From Rhizobiaceae bacterium (GTDB lineage Bacteria; Pseudomonadota; Alphaproteobacteria; Rhizobiales; Rhizobiaceae), in contig JANQMU010000093.1 in NCBI GenBank assembly GCA_028279875.1, forward strand, positions 1-48,944: DNA of 48,944 nucleotides. The letters are read 5' to 3'. The position numbers were made by a program, and so were the translations under genes. This document shows, piece after piece, positions 17,798 through 26,238 of this stretch (positions are counted from its first letter, which is position 1; the number at the start of each line of letters is the position of its first letter). The notes under the pieces were generated by a model. It was not told where the DNA came from, searched no databases, and saw nothing but the letters and a program-made list of their open reading frames with translations.

Positions 17798-17914
17798 ACA
17801 GGAAAATGGGTGCGATAGCTCTTGCATTGCCGGACCGGCTTGTGACACGTTACGGCAAAAACATAGGGGTACGTTTTTTGTCTCGGCAGTTTCAATATGC
17901 TTGGAGTGAAGACG

Positions 17915-18607
17915 ATGCGTGCCAACAACATCATGACAACCAATGTACTGACCGTCGGACCGGATGCGACAGTCAAGGAAATAGCCTCATTGTTGACTGA
18001 CAAGGGGATCGGTGCGGTGCCCGTGGTCGACCACGGCGGAGTCATAGGCATCGTCAGCGAGGGGGACCTGATCCACCGTCAGGAACTTGGGACCGATGAC
18101 TTTCCGAGACGGGGATCCTGGTACAACCTTGTTGAAGAAAAAGAGGCCGCGGCCACCTTCCACGCGAAAGCGCACGGCATGCGGGCGAGCGATGTCATGA
18201 CACGCGAACCCGTGACGATCGACGAGCATGCCACCATGTCCGAGATTGCGCATGTCATGGAGAGCAATAACTTCAAACAGTTGCTGGTCATGAACGGGAA
18301 GAGCCTTGCAGGCATCATCACCCGGGCCGATATCGTGCGGGCGCTCGCCGCCCGTCCAGAGGCGGCAGGACCTCCGCTCAGCAGCGATGATGACGTCATC
18401 CGGCAGCATGTGGTCGAGGCTCTCGAGAGCATTCCGGGAACCAGTCCGTGGCTGACGACGGTAATTGCTTTGAAAGGCGTGGTCAGCCTGTACGGTACCG
18501 TGGAGGACGAGGCTGCCCTCGATACCTCGCGAGCGGCGGTAGAGAAAATCCCCTACGTTGCCCGCGTGGAAGACCATCGTGCGGTTCTGCAGCCATTTGG
18601 GGGCTGA
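17915..18607 (+). CDS. CBS-domain pair plus BON domain protein
   Basis: The 230-residue protein has two CBS motifs. The first (about 1-60) contains MTTNVLTVGPDATVKEIASL and GVIGIVSEGDLIHR; the second (about 90-155) contains RASDVMTREPVTIDEHATMS and LAGIITRADIVRAL. The C-terminal BON domain (about 168-228) contains VVSLYGTVEDEAALD and VARVEDH. CBS pairs bind adenosyl nucleotides, and BON domains bind membranes or other macromolecules; the combination is common in alphaproteobacterial stress proteins. GGAGTGAAG favours ATG 17915 over the open ATG at 17897. It is the first gene right of the island. Confidence 0.92.
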   Translation: MRANNIMTTNVLTVGPDATVKEIASLLTDKGIGAVPVVDHGGVIGIVSEGDLIHRQELGTDDFPRRGSWYNLVEEKEAAATFHAKAHGMRASDVMTREPVTIDEHATMSEIAHVMESNNFKQLLVMNGKSLAGIITRADIVRALAARPEAAGPPLSSDDDVIRQHVVEALESIPGTSPWLTTVIALKGVVSLYGTVEDEAALDTSRAAVEKIPYVARVEDHRAVLQPFGG

Positions 18608-18801
18608 TACGGCAATCTGACCTCGTCGTTTTCATGATGGCACCGGCTCCTGTCGATTTGGCTTTCCGCTTGTCCACATTTTCAATGTGTGTGAGGCAAT
18701 GTTACCGGTCGAGCCCAACCCATGGGACATGACAAAAAACGCCCCGATCACTCAATCCCGGCAAAGGCTTGGGGATCGTTAACCGGGGACAAATTGGCCC
18801 G

Positions 18802-19057
18802 GATTTTAAGAGAGAGATCAGGCCTACCAAAACCCTTGCGGCTGCGATCAAGCACCACGACTTGGCGAGATATCTTCCGCAGCCATTTTCGCCAAGGCAA
18901 TCCGGTCAATTTTCCCCGCAGCGTTTTCGGGGAGTTGCTCAATCGCGAAGATCTCCGCGGGCGCCTTGTAGCCGATACGATCGCGGGCCATTTTGAGTAT
19001 TTCCGCCGCCGGCAGTTCCTTGATTCCGGGTTTCAGCACCACATAGGCGCGGATATT
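18802..19057. repeat. 256-bp direct repeat, left copy (acyl-CoA synthetase 3' end plus flank)
   Basis: It aligns without gaps to 22219-22474. It covers the last ~210 bases of the synthetase gene and ~46 bases beyond its stop. The two copies bracket the autotransporter gene. Scattered substitutions show that the duplication is not recent. Confidence 0.85.
18848..19057 (-). pseudogene. C-terminal fragment of acyl-CoA synthetase-like gene
   Basis: Read leftward it gives NIRAYVVLKPGIKELPAAEI, MARDRIGYKAPAEIFAIEQL, PENAAGKIDRIALAKMAAED and a stop, nearly identical to the last 70 residues of the intact enzyme at 22265-23824. The other ~450 residues are absent, and homology ends abruptly at 19057. 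It is a dead fragment left by a duplication. Confidence 0.9.
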
Positions 19058-19085
19058 GATGATCCTGGTGAGACACACAGTCATC

Positions 19086-19661
19086 TATCTTGAGACTCCT
19101 GTGACGTGACATAGATTTGGTGATGGTCAATATGGGTTAAATTCCAGTTGAAGGTTCACAGCAAATCGGAGACTGGGACTGGACTAAGCAAGGTGAGTGA
19201 TCCTGATCGACGCGAATAGGATTGATCGCTGACCGCTATGTGTTGACTGACCCCGGGACAGGATTTTCAGTGTCGCCGAATGGATTGATATGCTCTGATC
19301 CTGCCGCGTTGGAAGACACAGGTTTGCGAAGGATATCCGGCTTATTGCATTGATCGAGCCGTCCGATCTTGCCGGCGTTCGAAACAACAGGTCAAAGGGG
19401 CGTTGTCATGATTCTAAATTCATCCATCGATTTTACCGGAATCGCATGTCCGTCCGCCGGGGCCGTCTCGTCCGGTGATCATGCATGGGAAGGCAGTTTC
19501 GCGAGGTCGGTTTGATACGGCGCATAAAACCGCAGTCAGCTGTTTCGAAAGCAATATAAGCCGCAAGACAGGCCGTCACCACACGATCAGCTGAAGCCTC
19601 AGCGAACATGGCGCCTGTGCAAAGGGCACAGCCCGGTTTTAAAGGCTGGTGGCACGGACAA
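19086..19661. other. Region upstream of the autotransporter
   Basis: No gene is supported here. A 35-codon frame from the ATG at 19408 follows AAAGGGGCG and could be a leader peptide, but it has no resemblance to anything I know. The autotransporter promoter is expected here. Confidence 0.3.
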
Positions 19662-22124
19662 ATGAATTGGTATTGGCTCATGGGCAAAAAGATGTGTTTG
19701 GAGTGCCGTGTACGCCGTCAAAACCCGAAATCGTGCAGCAGCCGGAGTTGCCAAAGCGCAAGATATCGACTGCTCGCCATAGTATTGGCTGCCACGGCGG
19801 TCATGCTCTCCGTTCCGGCGCTGGATCTGGCCGTCGCCCAACAACCGCTGCAGCCGCCAGGTTCCATACCTGCTCAATGCGATGTCGGGGGTGGCGACAC
19901 AACCGCCGTTTGTTGGGGTAATTTTTCCACCGGTCTGAATGCCGACGGGCCGCCCTTGCGCAACTTGACCGTCCAGGATCTGACCGCGGACATTGGTGGC
20001 GTCGGTATCGACTTTGACGTTGATGACGACACCGCCACCATCGATGACGTTACGCTGACGGTGAATCCCAATTCAGCCTTTGGCGTGACCGGCATCGACG
20101 TCCTTGTTGCTTCATTCCCGTCGTCCACCTCCTCAAACATCACGGTCCATTCCTCAGCGGACATAACGGCAAACGGCATTGTTGTATCGAACAACTTTGG
20201 CACCGGTAACATTACCGTCTCCTCCTCCGGCTTGATAAACGGCGTTACCAACGGCATCTTTGCATCCACAAGGTTTGGTGACATATCCATCACATCGACT
20301 GGTCCCACCATCTTGGTCAACAGCTCCAATGGACAGGCCAATGGCATCCTCGCCAACGTGACGGGCGGGGGCGACACGGTGATCAACAATTCCAGCAACA
20401 TCGACGTCACCGCAGACGGGTTTTTAGGAGGCTTTCCGATACCGATAGGTCACGCGACAGGGATTAACAGCCCGGGTCTTACAGGGACATTCCGCAAGAA
20501 CATTTCGGTTTTCAATTCCGGGGACATCACCGTCAAGGGCAACGCGAGTGTGTTCGGGATCGATGTTCAAACCGAACTCGGCGGGACACTGGAGATCAAA
20601 TCGACCGGCACCATTCGCACCAACGGGACCATTGGCACGGGTATCCAGGCAGTCGTCAAAGACTCCGGAACGATCAAACTGACATCGACAGGGTCCATTA
20701 TCGCTATCGACGATGGCATATTCACCAAATTTACCGATATTTCCGGAACCGGTGAAACCACCATCACCACCGCAGGAACGATCATCGCGGGCAATACGGC
20801 CATTGTGGCGGATCGCGATCGTGACACAAGCGGCTCCGCACCTGCAACCATCACGTCCGCCGGCATTCTGACCGGCGGCGATGGTCTCGGCTTCACCGTC
20901 GACCTCAGGGATAATGGCAATGATGTGGTCAACCTGCTGCCGGGCTCGGTCATCAACGGGGCGATGGATTTCGGCAATGCCAACCCGAACGACATCGACA
21001 CACTGAACTTCCTGCCGGGCCTCAACGCCACCGTCAACTTTGCCGATACCGGCGGCACCGGCCAGGGCGACAGCCCCCTGGAATCCGCTCCGGAGATCGT
21101 CAACTTCTCCGGCGGCGGCGTGCTGATCAACAACGGCCTGACCGCCGTCGCGGTGGATGCCACTGGTTTCGCCGGCCAGGGCACGATGATCAGCGACGTG
21201 ACGGATGCGATCTTCAATGGGATCGACGGTCAGGGCGGACCCTCCGGCACCGGCCTGCAGAGCACACAGGCCTTTGCCGGGCGCGATCGCAAAAGCGGTG
21301 CCGGCGGCGCGCGCCTTTGGGGGACGGCCTTCGGCGGACACCACCATCTCGGCGGCACGGGCAGCCTGGCGCCTTTCGACCATGATTTCGGCGGCCTGGC
21401 TACCGGACTTGAAAAGGGCGATGTAGAGACCACCGGAGCCTTCGGCCTTTTCGGCGGCTACAGCCGCAGCAGGCTGTCGATCGATTCCAATGCCGGCAAT
21501 ACGGACACGGACACCGGGTTCGGCGGCGCCTATTTCAAGCGCGATTACGGCTCCCACCGCATCCACGCCGCCTTTGCCGCCGGCGTGACCGACAACGACA
21601 CGACACGCCTCGTCAACGGCGTCAATGCCGAGAGCGATTACAATGGCTACTTCGTCGCCCCGTCCCTGACGGCGTCAGTGCCGGTCGATCTCGCCGGCAG
21701 GCCGATGCATGTCAGCGGGCGCGTTGCTTATGTCTATATGCATCTCGACGGTTACACCGAGACGGGTGTTGCCCTGCCGCTGACGGTCGGTGGTCGCGAC
21801 CTGTCGCTGTTCAACCTGCGCGCCCAGCTCGATAGGCCTCGCACGATGCACCATGAAAGCGGCACCGCGACCCGCGTCAGCTGGGCCGTCGGCGTCGATG
21901 CGACGGTCGATGCCGGTTCGGAGGATGTCAACGCCGTTGTCGCGGCGACGCCGTTCTCCTTTGCCGCCGAGACGGAAGATGAGGTGTCGGCCTTCCTGGG
22001 CCTTGATATCGCCCACACCTCGGCCGACGGCCGGCGCACGGTAGGTCTTGGCGGTGAACTCAAGTCGAACTTCGATGGCGGCTTCGAAGCGGCCGGCGAG
22101 GCAAGGGCCTCAATGCAGTTCTGA
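19662..22124 (+). CDS. Autotransporter (type Va secretion) with beta-barrel
   Basis: About 820 residues. The N-terminus is unusually long and basic (RRQNPKSCSSRSCQSARYR) before the hydrophobic core LLAIVLAATAVMLSV and a likely cleavage at AVAQQ, like the extended signal peptides of large autotransporters. The passenger (about 100-520) is rich in Thr/Ser/Asn/Gly strands with repeats of the kind NITVSSSG, DITVKGN and TITTAGTI, typical of a beta-helix. The last ~280 residues (from about 545, GARLWGTAFGG) form the barrel and end in ASMQF, with the terminal Phe used for BAM insertion. Starts at 19608, 19680 and 19692 are also open, and none has a convincing ribosome-binding site. It is bracketed by the 256-bp repeat, so probably acquired. 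Confidence 0.88.
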   Translation: MNWYWLMGKKMCLECRVRRQNPKSCSSRSCQSARYRLLAIVLAATAVMLSVPALDLAVAQQPLQPPGSIPAQCDVGGGDTTAVCWGNFSTGLNADGPPLRNLTVQDLTADIGGVGIDFDVDDDTATIDDVTLTVNPNSAFGVTGIDVLVASFPSSTSSNITVHSSADITANGIVVSNNFGTGNITVSSSGLINGVTNGIFASTRFGDISITSTGPTILVNSSNGQANGILANVTGGGDTVINNSSNIDVTADGFLGGFPIPIGHATGINSPGLTGTFRKNISVFNSGDITVKGNASVFGIDVQTELGGTLEIKSTGTIRTNGTIGTGIQAVVKDSGTIKLTSTGSIIAIDDGIFTKFTDISGTGETTITTAGTIIAGNTAIVADRDRDTSGSAPATITSAGILTGGDGLGFTVDLRDNGNDVVNLLPGSVINGAMDFGNANPNDIDTLNFLPGLNATVNFADTGGTGQGDSPLESAPEIVNFSGGGVLINNGLTAVAVDATGFAGQGTMISDVTDAIFNGIDGQGGPSGTGLQSTQAFAGRDRKSGAGGARLWGTAFGGHHHLGGTGSLAPFDHDFGGLATGLEKGDVETTGAFGLFGGYSRSRLSIDSNAGNTDTDTGFGGAYFKRDYGSHRIHAAFAAGVTDNDTTRLVNGVNAESDYNGYFVAPSLTASVPVDLAGRPMHVSGRVAYVYMHLDGYTETGVALPLTVGGRDLSLFNLRAQLDRPRTMHHESGTATRVSWAVGVDATVDAGSEDVNAVVAATPFSFAAETEDEVSAFLGLDIAHTSADGRRTVGLGGELKSNFDGGFEAAGEARASMQF

Positions 22125-22218
22125 GACCGATAAAAACGTTCGGCCCGGCCAGGCCGCCAAAGCCCGAGCGACGGGACAGGCGACCGTGATTCATTCCCGA
22201 TTATGCAATCCAAACAGA

Positions 22219-22474
22219 GATTTTGGGGGGAAGGTCAGGCCCACCAAAATCCGTGCGGGAGCGGTCAGGCGCCGCGGCTCGGCGAGACATCTTCTGCAGC
22301 CATTTTCGCCAAGGCGATCCGGTCGATTTTGCCGGCGGCGTTTTCGGGGAGTTGCCCGATCGCGAAAATCTCCTCCGGCGCCTTGTAGCCGATACGATCG
22401 CGCGCCATTTTCAGTATCTCCGCCGCCGGCAATTCCTTGATTGCGGGTTTCAGCACAACATAGGCGCGGATATT
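22219..22474. repeat. 256-bp direct repeat, right copy
   Basis: This is the counterpart of 18802-19057. It comprises the 3' end of the intact synthetase gene and its downstream flank, in the same orientation and without gaps. Confidence 0.85.
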
Positions 22475-23824
22475 CTGTCCATGGAGCGTATCGGGAACCC
22501 CGACCACCGCGGCGGCTTCGATGGCGTCATGTTCAAGCAAGACATTCTCGACTTCCTGCGGGGAGATGTTCGAACCGTCGTGAATGATGATCTGTTTTTT
22601 GCGCCCGCAGAACCAGAAGTATCCTTGATCATCAAAGCGCAGCAGATCGCCGGTGTTGAGCCAGCCGTCCTTGATTACCTCGGCGGTCGCAGCCGGGTCC
22701 CCGAAATAGCCGGACATGACGGAGGGTGAGCGGATCCAAAGGATACCTTCCTCGCCGGCGGCAAGGTCCTTGCCGTTTGCGTCCCGGACGGAAAACGCGT
22801 TTCCGGGCATGGCGGGACCAACGGAGCCGTGGATGATCGGACCATCGGGCGGGTTGTGAGTGACGATACCGACCTCCGTCAGCCCATAACCCTCCGCGAG
22901 TTCGACGCCCGACACTTCCTGAAATTTCTTCTGCAGGTCCGTCGCCACCTTGTCTCCGCCACAGTCACACATCCGCAGCCTGTGAAATGCCGCGTCGGAC
23001 TCCCGTGATGCATAAACCACTTCCGTCAGGGCGTAGGGCATCATGGCGATCACGGTCGGCTGGTGGTGCTGCATCAGCGGCATCACGGCATCGACGCTTA
23101 TGTCTTTTGCGACAACCGCGCTGCCGCCCGCGGCGAGCGCCGCATAGGACATGATTTGCGCCAGCATGTGGGAGAGCGACGAGACCGGCAGGATGGTGTC
23201 TTTTTCCGTGATCCGGTAGGCGGCGCCGAGGGAAGACACGATATGGCCAAGACTGCGCTGGGTGTGGGTGACACCCTTGGGTCGTCCCGTGCTGCCTGAT
23301 GTGAAGAAGATCACGGCCGGATCATCCGGCCCGGGTCGATCGGGCAGCGCGGCGGCGGCGCGTTCTGTCAGCGGCTCGAATGGGTCGAAGCCGGGCAACG
23401 CACCGTCGACGGAAAGGCCGCCGAGTTCCAGATTGTCAATGCCGGCGCATTGCGAAATATCGTCTGCGCGCTCGGCATGGGCGACCATCAGCCGCGGTTG
23501 GCTCAAACCGATGGCGTAGTCGATATCCTGCGCCAGGTAGCGGTAGTTCAGCGGCACGGCCACGAAGCCCGCGCGGAGGCAGGCGAGGTAGTGCACGATG
23601 ACCTGCAGGCGGTTTGGCAGCAGCGACACGATTCTGTCGCCGCGCCTGAGGCCGAGATCTGCGTAATGGCCAGCGAGGTTCCGGCTTTGTGTATCAAGCG
23701 CGCTCCACGTCAGACTGTCATTCATGGAGGAAACCGCAATGGCATCGGGCTTCTGTCCTAATCCCTTTTCGAGAAGCCCTGACAGATCGACCGAACGATC
23801 AAGGGCTGGACCGGTGAGCGTCAT
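22265..23824 (-). CDS. AMP-forming acyl-CoA synthetase / ligase
   Basis: The 519-residue enzyme of the ANL superfamily activates a carboxylic acid to an acyl-adenylate and then an acyl-CoA. Motifs are the AMP-binding loop IFFTSGSTGRPKGVTHTQRS (172-191), EGYGLTEVG, TGDLLRFDDQGYFWFCGRKK, and the C-terminal domain with PENAAGKIDRIAL holding the catalytic lysine. The ATG at 23824 is preceded by AGGGAAAG, so the open extension to 23965 is not used. The substrate cannot be read from sequence; the fold is closest to medium/long-chain or aryl acid ligases. A 70-residue fragment of a second copy lies at 18848-19057. Confidence 0.92.
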   Translation of the reverse strand: MTLTGPALDRSVDLSGLLEKGLGQKPDAIAVSSMNDSLTWSALDTQSRNLAGHYADLGLRRGDRIVSLLPNRLQVIVHYLACLRAGFVAVPLNYRYLAQDIDYAIGLSQPRLMVAHAERADDISQCAGIDNLELGGLSVDGALPGFDPFEPLTERAAAALPDRPGPDDPAVIFFTSGSTGRPKGVTHTQRSLGHIVSSLGAAYRITEKDTILPVSSLSHMLAQIMSYAALAAGGSAVVAKDISVDAVMPLMQHHQPTVIAMMPYALTEVVYASRESDAAFHRLRMCDCGGDKVATDLQKKFQEVSGVELAEGYGLTEVGIVTHNPPDGPIIHGSVGPAMPGNAFSVRDANGKDLAAGEEGILWIRSPSVMSGYFGDPAATAEVIKDGWLNTGDLLRFDDQGYFWFCGRKKQIIIHDGSNISPQEVENVLLEHDAIEAAAVVGVPDTLHGQNIRAYVVLKPAIKELPAAEILKMARDRIGYKAPEEIFAIGQLPENAAGKIDRIALAKMAAEDVSPSRGA

Positions 23825-24061
23825 GTTGAGCTTTCCCTGTCGGTGACACGGCATTATCGAAACCGCGAGCCACCTCAGACTATCTTCGGACGATCGTATG
23901 TCCAGCCCGAAGTCAGGCCAAGCCGGAAGCTCCGGGAACGAGCATGCCCTGCCGGGCGATGGCACGGGCGTTTAGAAGAATAGATTCAGAAAGCCGACCT
24001 GTTTGGATGTTGACCGGCCATCGGTTGCCTTCTATGCATTGCACCATGAGCGTTGAACGGA

Positions 24062-24156
24062 TTGTCATCGTGGTGGGAGAGCGCATGGGCGAGGTGGCGT
24101 AGCCACCGGGCAACAGCACCCATGCGCGGTAAGCAGGCCCCCGACGGGGCCTTTTT
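24062..24156 (+). ncRNA. Candidate small RNA, resembles the ar8 / MmgR (suhB Rfam) family
   Basis: About 95 bases fold into a clear structure. GCGCATGGG (24081-24089) pairs perfectly with CCCATGCGC (24119-24127). Inside it, GGTGGC (24093-24098) pairs with GCCACC (24102-24107). A rho-independent terminator ends it at 24135-24156. From memory, this nested-hairpin order with GGTGGGAGAGCGC and CAACAGCACCC is that of the alphaproteobacterial sRNA known as ar8/MmgR, which limits polyhydroxybutyrate storage in Sinorhizobium. The family name is recall; the structure is seen directly. The RNA ends just before the MFS gene. Confidence 0.6.
24135..24156 (+). terminator. Rho-independent terminator of the candidate sRNA
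   Basis: AGGCCCC (24135-24141), loop CGAC and GGGGCCT (24146-24152) form a perfect 7-bp stem, and the T-run begins in the stem's last base (TTTTT, 24152-24156). It ends two bases before a possible MFS start codon at 24158. Confidence 0.85.
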
Positions 24157-24199
24157 CATGTCCGCAATCTCCTCTGTCCAGAACCGCGTCACCACAATC

Positions 24200-25384
24200 A
24201 TGCCGACACCACCGCCTGGTCCACGCCTGTCCACGCTGATCCTGCTGTCAGCGCTCGGTATCCTCCCGATCAATATCTTTCTGCCGTCCCTGACCAACAT
24301 GGCGGTGGAATTTGCCGTGGATTACGGTGTCATGAGCCTGGCGCTGGCGGCCTATGCCGCCGTTTCGGCCTGCCTCTTGATCGTTATGGGGCCGCTCTCG
24401 GACAGATTCGGACGCCGGCCGGTCATTCTGTGGGGGCTGGCGATCTTCGTGACCGCCACATTCGGATGTGTCGCCGCGACCGACATCCGGACATTTCTCG
24501 CCTGCCGGATGATCCAGGCCGTGATCGCGCCGACCTATGCCGTGGCGCTCGCCGTTGTTCGGGATACGACAAGCCGGGAACGGGCTGCCGGCAAGATCGG
24601 CTATATCGCGATGGCATGGGCCGTTGCACCGATGTTTGGCCCGAGCGTCGGCGGCTTGCTTGACGAGATGTTCGGCTGGCGGGCGAGCTTCTGGTTCCTC
24701 GCCCTCTTCGGTATCGCCGTGTTTGCCCTGTGCTGGAGCGATCTGAGCGAGACCAATCGCAGCCCGTCGAACACGATCGCCGAACAGTTCCGTGCCTATC
24801 CCGAACTGTTCGCGTCGCGCCGTTTCTGGGCCTATGCGTTGTGCATGGCGTTTTCGGTCGGCGCGTTCTACGCCTTTCTGGCCGGCGCGCCAATCGCCAG
24901 TTCCGCTTTCGCCCTGACACCTGGAACACTCGGCCTATATATGGGCTCGATCACCGGAGGCTTCATGTTCGGGAGCTATCTTGCCGGGCGTCTTGCCGGC
25001 CGGTTGCCACTGAACACCACCTTGATTGCGGGACGGATCATCGCATGCGCCGGTCTTCTTCTCGGCCTTGCCCTCTACATCTCGGGGGTCGACCATGTGA
25101 CGGCGCTGTTCGGACCATGCATGTTTGTCGGCATCTCCAATGGCCTCACCATGCCGAGCGCCAATGCGGGTGCGATTTCGGTCCGTCCGAAGCTGACGGG
25201 CAGCGCCGCCGGTCTGGCGGGCGCGATCACGGTCATGGGCGGCGCCGTCATGTCGACAATCACGGGTGCCGTTCTGACCGAAGACAATGCCCGGGTCGGG
25301 CTCCTGTTCGTCATGCTGGGCTCGGCGACAGTTGCACTGATCGCCGCTCTGATCGCCCGCCACCTGGAGCGTGCCTTGGACTGA
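24200..25384 (+). CDS. MFS multidrug-type exporter (Bcr/CflA family)
   Basis: About 394 residues with 12 predicted membrane helices. The first is LSTLILLSALGILPINIFLP. The loop 2-3 signature GPLSDRFGRRPVILWG, followed by TDIRTFLACRMIQAVIAPTY, is typical of the Bcr/CflA drug-resistance transporters, which export drugs or metabolites by proton antiport. ATG 24200 (MPTPPPGPRL) is the likely start. ATG 24158 is also open but would place initiation right on the sRNA terminator; neither has a strong ribosome-binding site. Bases 24386-24888 and 25348-25384 are duplicated in a decayed copy at 33391-33930. Confidence 0.88.
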   Translation: MPTPPPGPRLSTLILLSALGILPINIFLPSLTNMAVEFAVDYGVMSLALAAYAAVSACLLIVMGPLSDRFGRRPVILWGLAIFVTATFGCVAATDIRTFLACRMIQAVIAPTYAVALAVVRDTTSRERAAGKIGYIAMAWAVAPMFGPSVGGLLDEMFGWRASFWFLALFGIAVFALCWSDLSETNRSPSNTIAEQFRAYPELFASRRFWAYALCMAFSVGAFYAFLAGAPIASSAFALTPGTLGLYMGSITGGFMFGSYLAGRLAGRLPLNTTLIAGRIIACAGLLLGLALYISGVDHVTALFGPCMFVGISNGLTMPSANAGAISVRPKLTGSAAGLAGAITVMGGAVMSTITGAVLTEDNARVGLLFVMLGSATVALIAALIARHLERALD

Positions 25385-25518
25385 TACTGCCGTATGGTTC
25401 CAGACAATCGGCCGCCCCTCAGAGGCTTCATTGACAGTTCCGAAGTTTCGCCAGGCGCCTGGTGAAACCGCTTGGCCCGGTCATGGCATCGGCCTGCACC
25501 AAGCGCCAATCCGGCGCT

Positions 25519-25770
25519 TCAAAAGCGCAGTTTCAACGATGCCGTCAACGTTCGTCCCGGCGCCAGATAAGTACTGTCTGCGGGGAGGTATTTCAGATCG
25601 GTCACGTTGGTGGCCGTCACCCGCAGAACCGCGTTGTCTTTCAGGCGCAAGGATCCGCACATATCCAAAGTCGTGTAGGAGTCGCCGCATTCGAGTGAAT
25701 TGCCTTCGCTGTCAATTCTGGGATCATTTGCTGGTGCTGCCGTTAGCGTAAAGCGCGGCGGATTCAACCA
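25519..25770 (-). pseudogene. C-terminal remnant of a TonB-dependent outer-membrane receptor
   Basis: Reading leftward, the frame ends with SYTTLDMCGSLRLKDN, AVLRVTATNVTDLKYLPADS and APGRTLTASLKLRF stop. These are the last strands of a TonB-dependent receptor (the family pattern is N-x-T/F-D-x-x-Y ... P-G-R-x-hydrophobic-x-x-x-x-x-x-F). Upstream of about 25770 the similarity vanishes. There is no plug domain or signal, so this is a dead 3' end. Confidence 0.65.
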
Positions 25771-25906
25771 TAGAGCCCAAGCACCATTGCCGCGCGAGCG
25801 GCTTCGTCCTTGGAGCAGGAGCCATCCACCCCATCCCGCATCAGAGGCATTGGAGTGTCCAAATAGAATGTCCGCTACCCACATATACCTGCCCATCCAA
25901 GGTCTA

Positions 25907-26070
25907 AGAGGCCGTCTTGAAAGTCCTCGGTTGAGGATTGGCGTGCGATTTTTTCCCTGTCGCGCGGCGCCGAACGCAGTCGATGCCGGGGGCATCGGCG
26001 AGGATCGGCAACAAAGCGAAGGGGAAAAAGCGCCGCCAAGCCGACCCGGCGGACTTTTAAGACGGGCTCT
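25907..26070. mobile_element. MITE-like element 2 (164 bp)
   Basis: The termini are AGAGGCCGTCTTGAAAGTCC on the left and the inverted AGAGCCCGTCTTAAAAGTCC on the right (18 of 20 matching). The interior is GC-rich, with a short GATGCCGGGGGCATC hairpin, and codes for nothing. The terminal AGAG(C/G)CC is like the end of the element at 28296-28563, which suggests one element superfamily. Confidence 0.7.
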
Positions 26071-26238
26071 ACGTTTTTGCTGACTATCTCCAGCGCCATC
26101 GGAGCGGGATGGTCTGATTGGTGTCAGTTCTGAAGGCCGTCGATGGGGTGGGTTCGGATACCCGGGCGTCGATGTCGAAGACGCACCAAGTATGGCGGAG
26201 CGAATTGGTGCAACGACAGATTTGAATCACAGGCCGTA

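Noticed and set aside
24730..25434. A 234-codon alternative frame inside the MFS gene
   Set aside because: It is an out-of-frame shadow; the membrane-helix pattern and MFS signature are in the other frame.
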